A DNA stretch of 64,000 nucleotides from Porphyra umbilicalis (lineage: Eukaryota; Rhodophyta; Bangiophyceae; Bangiales; Bangiaceae), in the NCBI GenBank assembly GCA_002049455.2, contig KV918836.1:186001-250000 (forward strand). Reading direction: 5' to 3'. A program made the translations under genes and the position numbers. Within the stretch, counting starts at the first letter, position 1; the number at the start of each line of letters is the position of its first letter. Shown in pieces: positions 1 through 10,059 of the stretch. The notes beneath the pieces are model-generated. The model saw only the letters and a list, made by a program, of their open reading frames with translations. It was not told the origin of the DNA and did no database searches.

Positions 1-1043
1 TTGCTGGCGGTGGGTGTGTGTAGGGCATTGACAAAGTGGGGGCATGGGCGCCCGTGAGCAACTGCGGCGGGTGTTGGGGGGGGGTGCGTATCAGGCGTCG
101 ATGAAGAGTCCGTCGAACGTTGGCATTCGACGAAGCGGAGGCGTTGGCGTGGCCGCAGCCTTGTAAGCAGATGCAGTCGTCACGGTGAGATCTGACATGG
201 GGTATCACTGGGGGTTCAGTGAGGGCCACGTAGAGCGCAGCGCAGCGTTCCAGAAATCCAGCGATAAACCGCCGGAGTTGATCCGTGACCAGTGTCGTCC
301 AGGCCTTGCATCGAGGCATTGAATCGTCTCACGCACGAGAATTCCCTCTCGACCCGGTGAGGCTACATTAGCGATCCGGCGAGGCTACATGACGGGGAAT
401 CCCGCCGAAACCCACCGGTGTCGGCGGGGACAACACCAGGACTGAGGGCGCCACTTGTAGCCTGCGTTTCCACGGGCTGGTGAGAGGCCAGTGGAGCCCG
501 CGCCACCCCAGCATTGATTTCACTTTCTGGATACGAAGTTTAGGCCGCAGTACGCCCCAGTACACCCTTTGCGCACCCCAGTAGTGTGGTACGTTTTCGA
601 GACGATGACTCGAAGGATCATGTGCACAACAGGTCCGTGGATCACCGAAAATCCCAAATTTCAGATTGCCCGATTATCGAGTGACGTCTGCGATTCGGCA
701 GTTCATCACCACAGTTTCTGGACACGTTCAACGGATGATCTTCGGGACTGGTTCTGGGATCGTTCCAGAAGCAGTGTCATCCTGACCCACAGATCAACTC
801 GGGGACTGTCATTCTAAAAAAAATTGAGGACTTGTTCATCTGATAGTCTGACTGCCTCTTCCGCAAACAAAATCTGTGCTTTTTCCGTTAACAGCGAGAA
901 AATAATCGTTTTGACACTCCCCCCGTTCAGACCAATGTCCATCGTGGAATATGACATGTCACTCATTTGATTGAGTATTCTGGTGCGAGTGCTTCTGACA
1001 TGTATTCAAACAGGGGATTGCGAGTTCGGGACGTGCTGTGTTA
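1..1043. other. Flank of the Harbinger element, no gene seen
   Basis: Unique sequence of mixed composition. The short open frames here have no recognisable motif. It ends in the TTA that forms the left target-site duplication at 1041-1043. Confidence 0.5.
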
Positions 1044-1074
1044 GAGCACACCCAACAACGTCTTCCCCAACTTC
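1044..1074 (+). repeat. Left terminal inverted repeat of the Harbinger element
   Basis: Starts GAGCACACCC directly after TTA at 1041-1043 and pairs with the inverted copy at 8588-8618. Confidence 0.9.
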
Positions 1075-1816
1075 AAATAAGCCAACCTGTCAAAAACGTG
1101 GCTCATTAATGTGCCACGTGCCTTCATTTTAGCTCTTGGCGAAGGAGAGGGTTCAACAGCAACGTCAGGGACCCCAAAACGCTCAGATAGAACTTGAATA
1201 CAGTTAATCTCAATCGGGTAAGTCCTCCGACATTCATGCGTCAGAAATGGGGGGAGGCGCCGCCGTCCCCAATTTTCTCACCGATTTGGGAGGACCCGCT
1301 GCTTCTCCCCATTTTTTCCTGGCGTGCCATTGGCTGCAGCAGATTCAGTTCCTTTCGGCAAACGAGCTCACGTGGCGTCATCAGATTTCAAATCATACGG
1401 CCCGAAACTGGCGCTTTCCGGGGCTGTTTAAGATCTCGGCGATCACTATCGAGACCCGGAAAAGCCTGAACGAGTCTGACCGTTTCAGGACCCTTCATTC
1501 GACGCACGCCGGGGTTGTGGTGGGTCGCTCCGCTGCCGCCTTCTGTTGCGCGCACATCGTCAATCAAAGCACGGCGGCGGCGTTCCCCAGGCACTTGTTT
1601 TCGAGCCTCGCAAGATCGCTTCTGTACGTGCTCGCGGCGGGGGGCGGGGGACGTCGGAGGCCGGGAGATGGAATAAACTTGTGGGCCTGTCAGAGAGGGC
1701 AGTGGGACGAGGTCCTGTCGGCGCCCCGCGGCGTGATTACGTGACGGCGACAGGCGCGTCGCGACGCCCGTGTCCACAGTCGACGTCACCGTCGACGACA
1801 CCGTTTTCTTCCCACG

Positions 1817-3739
1817 ATGGACGATCCACTCGACGTCTCTGCGGATGCGATGCTGGCGGACCCCATCGACGGCGAAGTTGCCACCGCGGTGGCGGCGCAC
1901 ATGCAGGCGCTGTGGCGCTATCGTCGTCGCATCGGCAGGTCGCGGCTCGGCCGGCGGCGGTATATTGGGTCGGTGCCTGGCAGCCGGCCGAACAAAAACT
2001 GTGAATTTCGATCAGGTTTGCGAGCTATTTTGAGGGTCTATTTTGGATTGGACGGCTCCCCTCCCGTATACGACGAGGCGGACTTTGAGAGACGGTTCCG
2101 TGTGCCCCGGTCAGTGTTTTTACGTATCTACCAGCCCGTGAAGGGTCGCCCCTTGTTTGCGCAACGTATTAACGCGACGGTCAGACCGCAGGTACACCCG
2201 GTGCAAAAGGTGGTGGATGCTTTCCGTGTGATTGCTTACGGAGAGGCGCCCGATCGAACTGATGAATACGTTCGCTTGTCCGTATCGACCATTGCTATGT
2301 CTGTTCGAGAGCTTCTACGTTTTATTGTGGATGAGTTTGTTCCGGCTTATATGCGTTCCCCCACCCCGGCCGAGCTGGAGCGTATCCTGGAGCGCAATGC
2401 GCAACGGGGATTGCCTGGGTGTATGGGATCGCTGGACTGCAGCCACCAGGAGTGGGCGAACTGCCCCAAGGCGTTTGCCGGCATGTATCAGAATCGGCAC
2501 GGCAAACGCTCTGTGGTGATGACGACTGTTTGCGTGGAGGATCCATGGATATGGCATTTGTTTGTTGGTTGCCCTGGTTCTCCGAATGACCGCAATTTTA
2601 TGCGTGCTTTCCCTTTGTGTTTGTCTGTGACGGGAGGCGAGTGGCCACCTCGTATGTTTTCATACACAGCTAACGGCACCACCCGCACGCTTTTGTATTA
2701 TCTGGTTGATGGAATTTACCATCCCTTTGCATTTTTCGTGTCTCCGTTCCCCGACCCCATTACAGAAGAGTCGACAATCAACCGGCTCCAAGAAGCTTTG
2801 ACAAAAGATGTGGAATGGCTATATGCTGTTCTAACTGCACGCTTCCACATTGCTTTACACCCCGGACGGCATGTCACCGTCGATTCAATGGTCACCGTCG
2901 CGAAGGCGGTGGCCATCTTACACAATATGGTGACTGAGAAGCGACGCGATGGGTACGTGTCACGCACTCGAATGGCCGCCGCTGCCCAGGCGGCTGCCGG
3001 CGATAGCGGCGGCGGAGGCGCAGTCCGTGGCGGAGCCGAGGGCGTGGGGAACGGGGCTGCTGAGACCCCGGCCGCGGCCGGTTGTGCGGCTGGCGGTGCG
3101 GCCGGCAACGGGGCTGGTGGGGGAGGCTGTGGTGGGATGGGTATGATTTCTATTGGTGGGGCTCCCGTCGCCGGTGTTGGCGCAGCCAGCGGCGGGGCCG
3201 GTGGGGGTGGCGGTGGTGAGATGGGTTTGGTTCCTGATTGTGGTACTCCCACCGACGGCGCTAACAGAGCCGGCGGCGGTGCTGCTGGAGGTGAAGGTGG
3301 TGGGATGGGTATGATGGGTGATGGTGACAGCGACGCCGCCGGTTGTGGCGCAGCCGGCGGCGGGGCTGGTGGGGGTGGTGGTAGTGAGATTGATTTGGCT
3401 TCTGATGGTGGTGCTCCTGCCGCCGGTGCGAACGGAGCCGGCGGCGGGGCTGGTGGAGGTGGGGTCGGTGGGACGGGTCGGATGGGTGATGGTGGCAGCC
3501 ACGCCGCCGGTGTTGGCGCTGCCGGCGGCGGGGCCGCTCGTGGTGACGGCGGTGGGACGGATACGACGAGAGATGGAGTCAGCCACGCCGCCGGCGGCGG
3601 TTCGGCCGGCAGCGGTTCACAGAGCAATGCGAACAGTCCTAGCGGCAGCAACGGCCCGCTGGCGGGTATGCCCGCCCCTGTCATCGCGCCGGCCGGCGCG
3701 CTTCCTGCCGGAAGTTTTGGCCACGCGCTGAACGCTTGA
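1817..3739 (+). CDS. PIF/Harbinger DDE transposase with Gly/Ala-rich C-terminal extension
   Basis: Uninterrupted 640-residue frame starting at ATG 1817 and ending in TGA. Residues about 195-375 match the plant-type Harbinger nuclease: GCMGSLDCSH contains the first Asp (D207), GCPGSPNDRNF the second (D258), and TKDVEWLYAVL the Glu (E333) in the place of the family DVERAFG motif. VDGIYHP (about 298) and AVAILHNMV (about 365) are further family landmarks. The catalytic triad is complete. From about residue 385 to the end the protein is Gly/Ala-rich, with repeated GGAGGGG blocks about 25-30 residues apart, which ordinary Harbinger transposases of about 400 residues lack. The tail may be real protein or read-through into a GC-rich repeat. 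The gene is convergent with the Myb-like gene, which in this superfamily encodes the DNA-binding partner. Confidence 0.9.
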   Translation: MDDPLDVSADAMLADPIDGEVATAVAAHMQALWRYRRRIGRSRLGRRRYIGSVPGSRPNKNCEFRSGLRAILRVYFGLDGSPPVYDEADFERRFRVPRSVFLRIYQPVKGRPLFAQRINATVRPQVHPVQKVVDAFRVIAYGEAPDRTDEYVRLSVSTIAMSVRELLRFIVDEFVPAYMRSPTPAELERILERNAQRGLPGCMGSLDCSHQEWANCPKAFAGMYQNRHGKRSVVMTTVCVEDPWIWHLFVGCPGSPNDRNFMRAFPLCLSVTGGEWPPRMFSYTANGTTRTLLYYLVDGIYHPFAFFVSPFPDPITEESTINRLQEALTKDVEWLYAVLTARFHIALHPGRHVTVDSMVTVAKAVAILHNMVTEKRRDGYVSRTRMAAAAQAAAGDSGGGGAVRGGAEGVGNGAAETPAAAGCAAGGAAGNGAGGGGCGGMGMISIGGAPVAGVGAASGGAGGGGGGEMGLVPDCGTPTDGANRAGGGAAGGEGGGMGMMGDGDSDAAGCGAAGGGAGGGGGSEIDLASDGGAPAAGANGAGGGAGGGGVGGTGRMGDGGSHAAGVGAAGGGAARGDGGGTDTTRDGVSHAAGGGSAGSGSQSNANSPSGSNGPLAGMPAPVIAPAGALPAGSFGHALNA

Positions 3740-3949
3740 ACGGACGCATGGGACGAGGAGGATCACGAGCGCCTGAGGCATGACCTTGCTGAACACGTAT
3801 GTGTGGAGAGAAGCACGCTTCTTGTGCCCTACGTGGGAGTTTTTATTTTTTTTCCCTGCTGCGCAAGTTTTTTTTTCCTTCTATAATGTCTTCAGGAGAG
3901 GATCTTTCGGGGAAGCGGCGGACAGGGTCGACGTCTTGATGTGACTGCC
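3740..3949. other. Spacer downstream of the transposase
   Basis: Short region after the transposase stop, with T-rich tracts at 3841-3875. No gene seen. Confidence 0.4.
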
Positions 3950-4880
3950 CCGCCTCCGGCGTTAGCGAGACCGGCGGCGCATGTGTGCGGCGGGCATGGA
4001 AAGGGGCGGGTTGCCGCCAGCGTCGGTAGCTCCGGCGGCGGCTCTGCGTGTTGGGGGAAGAGCTGCGTGCAAGGGAGGCTTCTAATTGTTCCTGCTCCGC
4101 CGCCGCCGATGAAAGAACCGGCGGCGGGCGTGTCGGGCGGGGCGGGGGACTGGTGTGGTGCCGCCTGTGTCGGTATTGCCGGCGGTGGCTGTGCGTGTGT
4201 GGGGGGGGGTGGCGTGCAAGGCAGGCTTCTTCTTGTTCCTGCTCCGCCACCAGCATTGACAAGACCGGCGGCCGGCGTGTCGGGCGGGGAGGGGGACTGG
4301 TGTGTTGCCGCCGGTGTCGGTATTGCCGGCGGCGGCTGTGCGTGTGTGGGGGGGGGAGGCGTGCAAGGGAGGCTTCTTCTTGTTCCTGCTCCGCCGCCAG
4401 CGTTGAAAAGACCAGCGGCGGGCGTGTCGGCCGGGCAGGGGGACTGGTGTGGTGCCGCCGGTGTCGGTATTGCCCGCGGCGGCTGTGCGTGTGTAGGGGG
4501 GGGCGGCGTGCAATGGAGGCTTGTGCTTGTTCCTGCGCCGCCGCCGGCGTTGACAAGACCGGCGCCAGGCGTGTCGGCCGGAGAGGGGGACTGGTGTGTT
4601 GCCGCCGGTGTCGGTATTGCTGGCGGTGGCTGTGCGTGTGTTGGGGGGCGCGGCGTGAAAGGAAGGCTTCTACTCGTTCCTGGTCCGCCGCCGGCGTTGA
4701 CAAGGCCGGCGGCAGGCGTGTCGGGCGGGGAAGGGTACTGGTATGTTGCCGCCGGCGTCTGTATGGCCGACGGCAGCTCTGCGTTTACGGGGGAGGGATG
4801 GGTCAGGGAAACGAAGACATGTTTTTGGCCAGTCGCGGGCGTTGCCGAGACCGGCGGCCGGTGTTTGGAGGGCGGAGGGG
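3950..4880. repeat. 147-bp minisatellite (about five units plus degenerate edges)
   Basis: The landmark AGGCTTCT recurs at about 4076, 4223, 4370, 4516 and 4664, giving a unit of about 147 bp (49 codons). Because the unit is a multiple of three, long frames stay open on both strands. On minus a 388-codon Pro/Ala/Thr-rich frame (3892-5058) repeats PPPTHAQPPPAIPTPAA. On plus a Gly/Cys-rich frame (3941-5017) is open. The minus frame ends about 55 bp from the Myb-like gene and runs the same way. Nothing shows that either is translated. Confidence 0.8.
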
Positions 4881-5112
4881 ACCGCGCTTGTTGCCGGTGG
4901 CGTTCGTGCGCGGACTTGTGTGTGGGGTTTAGCGCCCGTCGCCGGTGTTTGTGCGAAGATATCTTCAGTGGCAGGGAATGCAGGGGAACCACGAGGGGTA
5001 ATGCGCATTCGTGGTAGGACGTGTAGTGCACAAAAGTAGGAAAAAAAAACCTGCCCAACGGGGAAAAAAAACCTTTGGCGCGCTACAGAACAAAGCACAT
5101 ACATGTGAAACA

Positions 5113-6468
5113 CTACAGGGACCATGAATGATAATCGTCCCCACTGGCCTCTTGAACAGCACGGTCGGCGTCGTCCGCCGCCTTGTTGTGGTGCATGGGC
5201 ACCAAGTTCACCTCATTGTCATCATCCAAAGTAGTCGACGCGGCAGCAAGTGCCGCCCCTGCCTTCGTTTGCTTCGTCACCTGGGACCGAGCGCCCCGGC
5301 TCGGCGTGCCTGGGCCTGTCTTCTTGGGAGCAGGAAATGTCGTCGCAGGCGCCGCCTGCGTGTTGTTTCCAGACGCCGGCGGCGATTGCACCTCGGACTC
5401 TACTGCCGCCGGCTTGTTGCGGACCGGCGGCGGCGAATGCACCTCCAACACGTCCGCCGGTGCGGTTGATGACCTCGCGTGCATCTCCGACTCGACTGCC
5501 GCCGGCGTGTTGCCGATTGGCGGCGGCAGATGCACCTCCGACACGGCCGCCGGTGCGGTCGACGACCTCGCGTACTTCGCCAAGGCGGCGGCCGTCCCCG
5601 CTCGGCCTGACAACATCGCCGGCGGGGACAAGGACAAATCCATGCCAGTTGCCGACATCAGCTTGCGCGCGTGCATCTTGCGGAAGGCAATCGCCTCAGG
5701 GGTGTCGCGCATCTTTGCGGTGTTGAAAAACGCCACAGTTGTCCACTCCGTCGTTGCCCGCGCCAGCGCCAGCAGAGCGTCCGAGCTGTCCTTGAATGTC
5801 CTCGACGCGTGGATGTCCTCGCTCCTCTCGTGCGTGGCCGCCTTGGAACCGCGCGGACGTGACTGGAAGGCACCCGCCGCCGGCGACCCGATCTCCTCGT
5901 CGTCCGTGTCGCTCGGGGAGGCACGGCCGCCGGCAGACGCGCTTGAGGAGCCGGCGCCGCCAGCGCCGCCGTCTGCGGCGGCGGCCCCGGCGGCGCCGCT
6001 AAGCTTGTCGACGTGGCGTAACACCCGCCAACACGGCACCCACGGGCAGTTCGTCTGCTTCGCCTTCCGCTTAGTTGTCTTGCCCCTCGCCTTGTCAGAT
6101 GCCCGGTCCTTCCGCATCGCCTCGTACATGTTGAGCCCGCAGAATCGCGCCACAGCGGCGCTGTTCAAGTCTTCGTCGCTCGGGTTGCCTGTCAGCGACA
6201 GCCGCTTCACGGCCAGGTAGTGCGAACCAAACTAGCTCACCCCCCTTCGAAGCTTGTCCCACTGCTTCTGCACCCCCCCGACACCGCGCTCGGTGCGCCG
6301 TCGTGCGCCGGGGCGAAGGGCCAATAAGTGCTCCCACTCCCCGACCACCTCCGCCCAAAAGGTTGTCCTAGTCCGGTCCGATCCCTTCACAGCGTCCAAT
6401 GATGTACACAGGTAGGCCCGGTTGAGGGCCACCCGCTCCTAGTCCTTCCAGCCAAGCCCAGTCCCCAT
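5113..6468 (-). pseudogene. Harbinger Myb/SANT-like DNA-binding protein, interrupted by two TAG codons
   Basis: One minus-strand frame runs from ATG 6468 to a TAG stop at 5113, with TAG also at 6439-6441 and 6232-6234. The N-terminal part (6432-6235) has the SANT-like pattern of the Harbinger partner protein: RAYLCTSLDAVKGSD, then TTFWAEVVGEW, then VQKQWDKLRRG. After the second TAG the same frame continues with GSHYLAVKRL, NPSDEDL, MYEAMRKDR and CPWVPCWRVLRH, as in proteins with the NAM-associated C-terminal domain. The last third is a low-complexity Ala/Pro/Ser region with about 30-residue repeats. In the family this protein binds the terminal repeats and helps bring the transposase to DNA. 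Each TAG could come from a GAG, AAG or CAG codon by one change. The sequence alone cannot separate a dead gene from read-through. Confidence 0.75.
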
Positions 6469-6559
6469 GGCAGCCGGCGCGAAGGTTGTGGCAAGCAGAT
6501 TGGTGCCCTCGCCGCCACCCACAGGTGGGGAAGGGGGCATGAGCGGCCCGCGTCTGAGA

Positions 6560-6835
6560 CTGCCTAGACGGACGTGCCTCCGCCGCCGGCTTTCGGGAAA
6601 GGAGCAGCAGCCGGCGGCGCTTGTCTGTCAGTGCGGAGCGCGGCGCCGCAGGTACCGACGGCGGGTGACACGCCGACGCCGGCTCGAGGCGATCTGCCGC
6701 CGCCGACTTGCGGGGATGTAGCAACAGCCGGCGGCGCTTGTCCAATCGCCGGCTTGCGGGAAAGAGGTAGCAGCCGGCGGCTCGTGTCCGTCAGTGCCGG
6801 GCGCGTCGCCGCCGACACGAACCCCGGGTGAAGCC
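6560..6835. repeat. Degenerate GC-rich repeats inside the Harbinger element
   Basis: Blocks around GCCGGCGGCGCTTGTC and CGGCTTTCGGGAAAG or CGGCTTGCGGGAAAG recur about every 90-120 bp between 6580 and 6800. They lie just upstream of the Myb-like start and may be its promoter region or an expanded repeat. No protein is recognised. Confidence 0.5.
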
Positions 6836-7202
6836 TCCCCAGCCGCAATGCGCACCGCCTGCGGTGACCCGCGCGCCCTCCACCCACCCCCTGCGAATCC
6901 GCAGTGGTCACGGGATGGCCCCAAATGACCGGCTGGGCGGGAGGGGGGCACACAGTGTGACAACACGCTCAGCCAACCCCACCCAGTTGGGGGGAGGGCG
7001 AGCCAAACCGTATCGCCGGGTAGTCCTGTCGGGGAATACCCGCCTCGGAAGAAAATCCCGAAGAGCACACACGCACGGCGTCGACCGGGGGAAGGCACCC
7101 CGAGCGACAAACACGAGTTGTGTGACCGGAAGTTTACTTGCCCGCGTCGAAGGCCTCGATGCGACACTTACGCCTCACCCTCTTATCCCATCCGTTCCCC
7201 TC

Positions 7203-7361
7203 GGACCCTCGGAAAACCCTCCTCCGACAACCTCAAAGGACCCTCGGAAAACCCTCCTCAGACACCCTCAAAGGACCCTCGGAAAACCCTCTTCAGAAAC
7301 CCTCAAAGGACCCTCGGAAAACCCTCTTCAGACACCCTCAAAGGACCCTCGGAAAACCCTT
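7203..7361. repeat. 35-bp minisatellite, 4.5 copies
   Basis: The unit begins GGACCCTCGGAAAACCCT and recurs at 7203, 7238, 7273, 7308 and 7343 with only a few substitutions. The period is not a multiple of three and no coding role is seen. Confidence 0.9.
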
Positions 7362-8587
7362 GCCTCAGGGCCCACTGGGCCCATAACCCGGAGGACGGCC
7401 GAAGCTTCAAATACCGCCTTGATTAGAGGCGGGAGAAAGGGTGCTACGTGACACCCTCGCGGCGCCCCGGGGTCTGGGGCGCTAAGTAACATAAGTCGAT
7501 AATCCAATCTGGGTTTACTCAAAATTAGGCCATTAAGTAGGGGCCCGCTCGGGGGGGTTACGAAGCCCAGGGAAGTATTGGGATTGCGGTTGTGGTTGGT
7601 GAGCCACGAGATGATCACAAGTGGGTCCCCAACGGAACAATTTGAAATAGGCGTTAGTGGGGCATATTTCCGGGGAATCTGGTTCCCCAAGTGTGGGGGT
7701 TATGTGACGGACCGTCACACACAGGACACAGGGAGCAACACAATCTGATCATGGGCCGGCTGACCCCTCGCCGCATCGAATCCGCCTCCCATCTGCGTTT
7801 TTCTAAACAATTCCGCGAGCCAATGACGAGGCTCCATACGACTACAAACTTTTCAATATTTCCCCATGTCAAGCAAACGAATCGTGAGACTGGATCCGGG
7901 ATCGGACTAGTTTTTTGGCGTCGGACCAGCAGCACTGCCCCAATGGAGTTTTGCACGAGCTTGCCTGTAAGGCCTGTCGACGCCTGGTCCAACGAATGGC
8001 GTCGACCAAAGTTGCTTCTGAAAGCACCCGAAAGGCGCTTCGGATGAACCGCGCGCTGCACGACTCGGCCTTGTCGCGACAGCGCATCGCATCACGCACC
8101 CGTTGAGCGCACCTTGACCAACGCCAGCATCTCTGTTGTGTCCCGTGAGACTTGGGTTTGAGACAAGTGTGCCAAGTTTCTCCCGCCGTGCTGACTCTGG
8201 ACGCGTAGTGCGACCACTTCGTCCGATGTTCACGATTCGTGTCTGTTTATTTCAGACGTGTGTGCCACAAGTGTCTTTTATTGACGCGATTTGGAAGGTC
8301 CCACTGGGATCATAGACACTTTGTCTCGTGATCTCTGCCGCACGGCAGCCTTTTCGTCCGGTGTGTCTTGTCATCGAGACTGCTTCACGATATGCACGAA
8401 TTTCGACCACTTGGGGACGAACGTTGCTGGGCGCGCATCCCCCATCTTGCTTTCCCCATCTGGTGATCATGTAGCCCTCTTTTCCGGTTACTCAAGAAGG
8501 GCAAAGGGCCTTCTTGGATGAGAGAAATGGGGGGCCGCTGACCGCCCTCCACGTAAGCAAACGTGGCATATTCCGTTTGGGGTTTCA
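7362..8587. other. Non-coding 3' part of the Harbinger element
   Basis: No gene seen. A short palindrome, GTGACGGACCGTCAC, lies at about 7704-7718. Small open frames on both strands carry no motif. Confidence 0.4.
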
Positions 8588-8618
8588 GAACTTGGGGGAG
8601 ACGTTGTTGGGTGTGCTC
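8588..8618 (-). repeat. Right terminal inverted repeat of the Harbinger element
   Basis: Reverse complement of the left end with two mismatches, followed by TTA at 8619-8621. Confidence 0.9.
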
Positions 8619-8621
8619 TTA

Positions 8622-9283
8622 GGACGAAACGGGACGAGATTGCCACTGACCTGAGATCGAATTTACTGCGCGTGACGGAGACCCAATCATTGATAAACAG
8701 GGACTGGGTGCGTCCGGGACTTTACGGCATTCTCGATGTGCGAGCCGACGCAAGTTTACCCAGGTCCCATCCCCTGTGCGCCGGGAAACAGCGTGTCGGT
8801 CGCACGACTACCAAGTCACATTGAGGCTCCCTCTGCACACGCTTCGTGGCGCAGGAGCGACGCCCCATGGGCTGGTCTTTGCGGTAGTATGCCATCTATT
8901 GCTGATCCCCGAACCAGAGACTGACTTGCGGACCGACTCTATCCACCAATCAGCTGCGCCCCTGGGACTGACTTGGTGCTCCTGATCGCTTACATGTGCC
9001 CATACAGCCTGGAAATCAACATCAGCTCCTCTTTTTTCTGCACTTCTGGCAAAGAGACAGTAGCAATTCTCAAGATCTCGCGTCGGCAGCCTGCTCCGTG
9101 CCAAGAAAATCGGATCAAGCGGCAACAAACAGTGAGTTCTACTAGATGCAAGGTCCTGGTACCGAATGCGGGCTTTCTGATGGCTTCGATGCCTTCTTAC
9201 TGTCGTTTTAAACCAATAGAGTTCTCTTATTCACAGTCAGTCTCTGTCTCTGTCCCCCAGGACAAAGTTGGGGGATCAGCAAT
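8622..9283. other. Spacer between the Harbinger element and the retroelement nest
   Basis: No gene or repeat is recognised apart from a short stretch near 8885 (TAGTATGCCATCTA) that resembles sequence next to the second 0.27-kb repeat at 24865. Confidence 0.4.
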
Positions 9284-9551
9284 ACCGCTGTCACCTGTCG
9301 CGATCCGTCTCAACTAGAGGCTTCTATCGCAGAGGATCATACAGGCCCAGGGTCACTTACCAGTCCATGTCATTGGGATGGTTAGAAAGTCGGTCACTAA
9401 CTAAGTGACCCAAGTAACGGCTTAACAAGCGACTTGCTTTCGTACCGAAGTTCGGGAATATACACCCAAATTGGGTAACCGTTACATCTCCCTAATCGTT
9501 CTGGGTTTTCATCCTGCGCTAATGTTTTGATATTTACGCCTTGCTTTCTTA
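9284..9551 (+). repeat. 0.27-kb direct repeat, copy 1 (left side of the nest)
   Basis: About 268 bp matching 24878-25147 in the same orientation, about 95% identical by eye. Both copies start TACCGC and end TTGCTTTCTTA. They contain the inverted pair GGTCACT/AGTGACC. Here the copy abuts the gypsy LTR. It could be an old LTR, a partial LTR or a short interspersed element; no coding content. Confidence 0.75.
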
Positions 9552-9552
9552 A

Positions 9553-9910
9553 TGGGCTTTGTTTGCGCGGGAGCGATGCGTGGTTCACTACCTTCCACTC
9601 CCAGTGGGAGTGGGTGGCCCTGGTGGGGCGGGTTGCGTGTCTCTGTTGGGACCCCTTTTTGCGTGTTCTTGGCGGGGTCTCCGAGGGTGTATAAGGGGGG
9701 AGGTCTGCGGTGCTGGCCCGGATCCCCCTTCGTCCACCAAGTAAACATTCCGCTCCAACAGTGCTGTGTCGTGCTCGTCGGGGTGTACCTGGCCACGCCA
9801 GTTCTATGTTGGCAGTTCTGGTGTTTTCTTCCGGGGTCCTGGCTCGGGATTACCGGGCGTCACGGCACGGTCGTCCTCTGGGCTTGGGGTGGGTGTGCTG
9901 TGACGCCACA
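9553..9910 (+). repeat. 5' LTR of the gypsy element
   Basis: Starts TGGGCTTTG and ends GACGCCACA (TG...CA). The same 0.36-kb sequence occurs alone at 41634-41990, about 95% identical by eye, which fixes both borders. A TATA-like GTGTATAAGGGG lies at about 9688. The sequence after the end (TTCGGTGGAGC) does not match a common primer tRNA that I recognise. Confidence 0.75.
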
Positions 9911-10059
9911 TTCGGTGGAGCAGCAGGGAAAGGAGGACACACTTTGTCTTCTTCGAGTGGCCCCTCGGAGGAGGTCGAGTCGACCTTCTTCCCCAGCGAT
10001 TACTTCCCTCGAGTTGCAACCCTGCAACGCCAGGTTGGCGAGCCCCAAGTTGGGGCCCG

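Larger units (their letters stand above)
1044..8618. mobile_element. Complete PIF/Harbinger DNA transposon (7.6 kb)
   Basis: Both ends are visible. A 31-bp terminal inverted repeat starting GAGCACACCCAACAACGTCT lies at 1044-1074 and, inverted, at 8588-8618, with two mismatches by eye. It is flanked on each side by TTA (1041-1043 and 8619-8621), the 3-bp TWA-type target duplication known for PIF/Harbinger. Inside are the two genes expected of the superfamily, a DDE transposase on the plus strand and a Myb/SANT-like protein on the minus strand, facing each other. Two minisatellites and GC-rich repeats make it longer than many relatives. The transposase frame is open but the Myb frame has two TAG codons, so this copy may depend on a helper. 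Confidence 0.9.

Noticed and set aside
1817-1900. Retroviral or viral origin for the first gene
   Set aside because: The DDE layout and flanking TTA clearly place it in PIF/Harbinger.
5113-6468. TAG reassigned to an amino acid in this genome
   Set aside because: The same gene ends in TAG, and decayed elements with all three stops lie next door, so simple mutation is the better explanation.
7203-7361. CRISPR-like array
   Set aside because: Units are contiguous without unique spacers, in a eukaryotic transposon.
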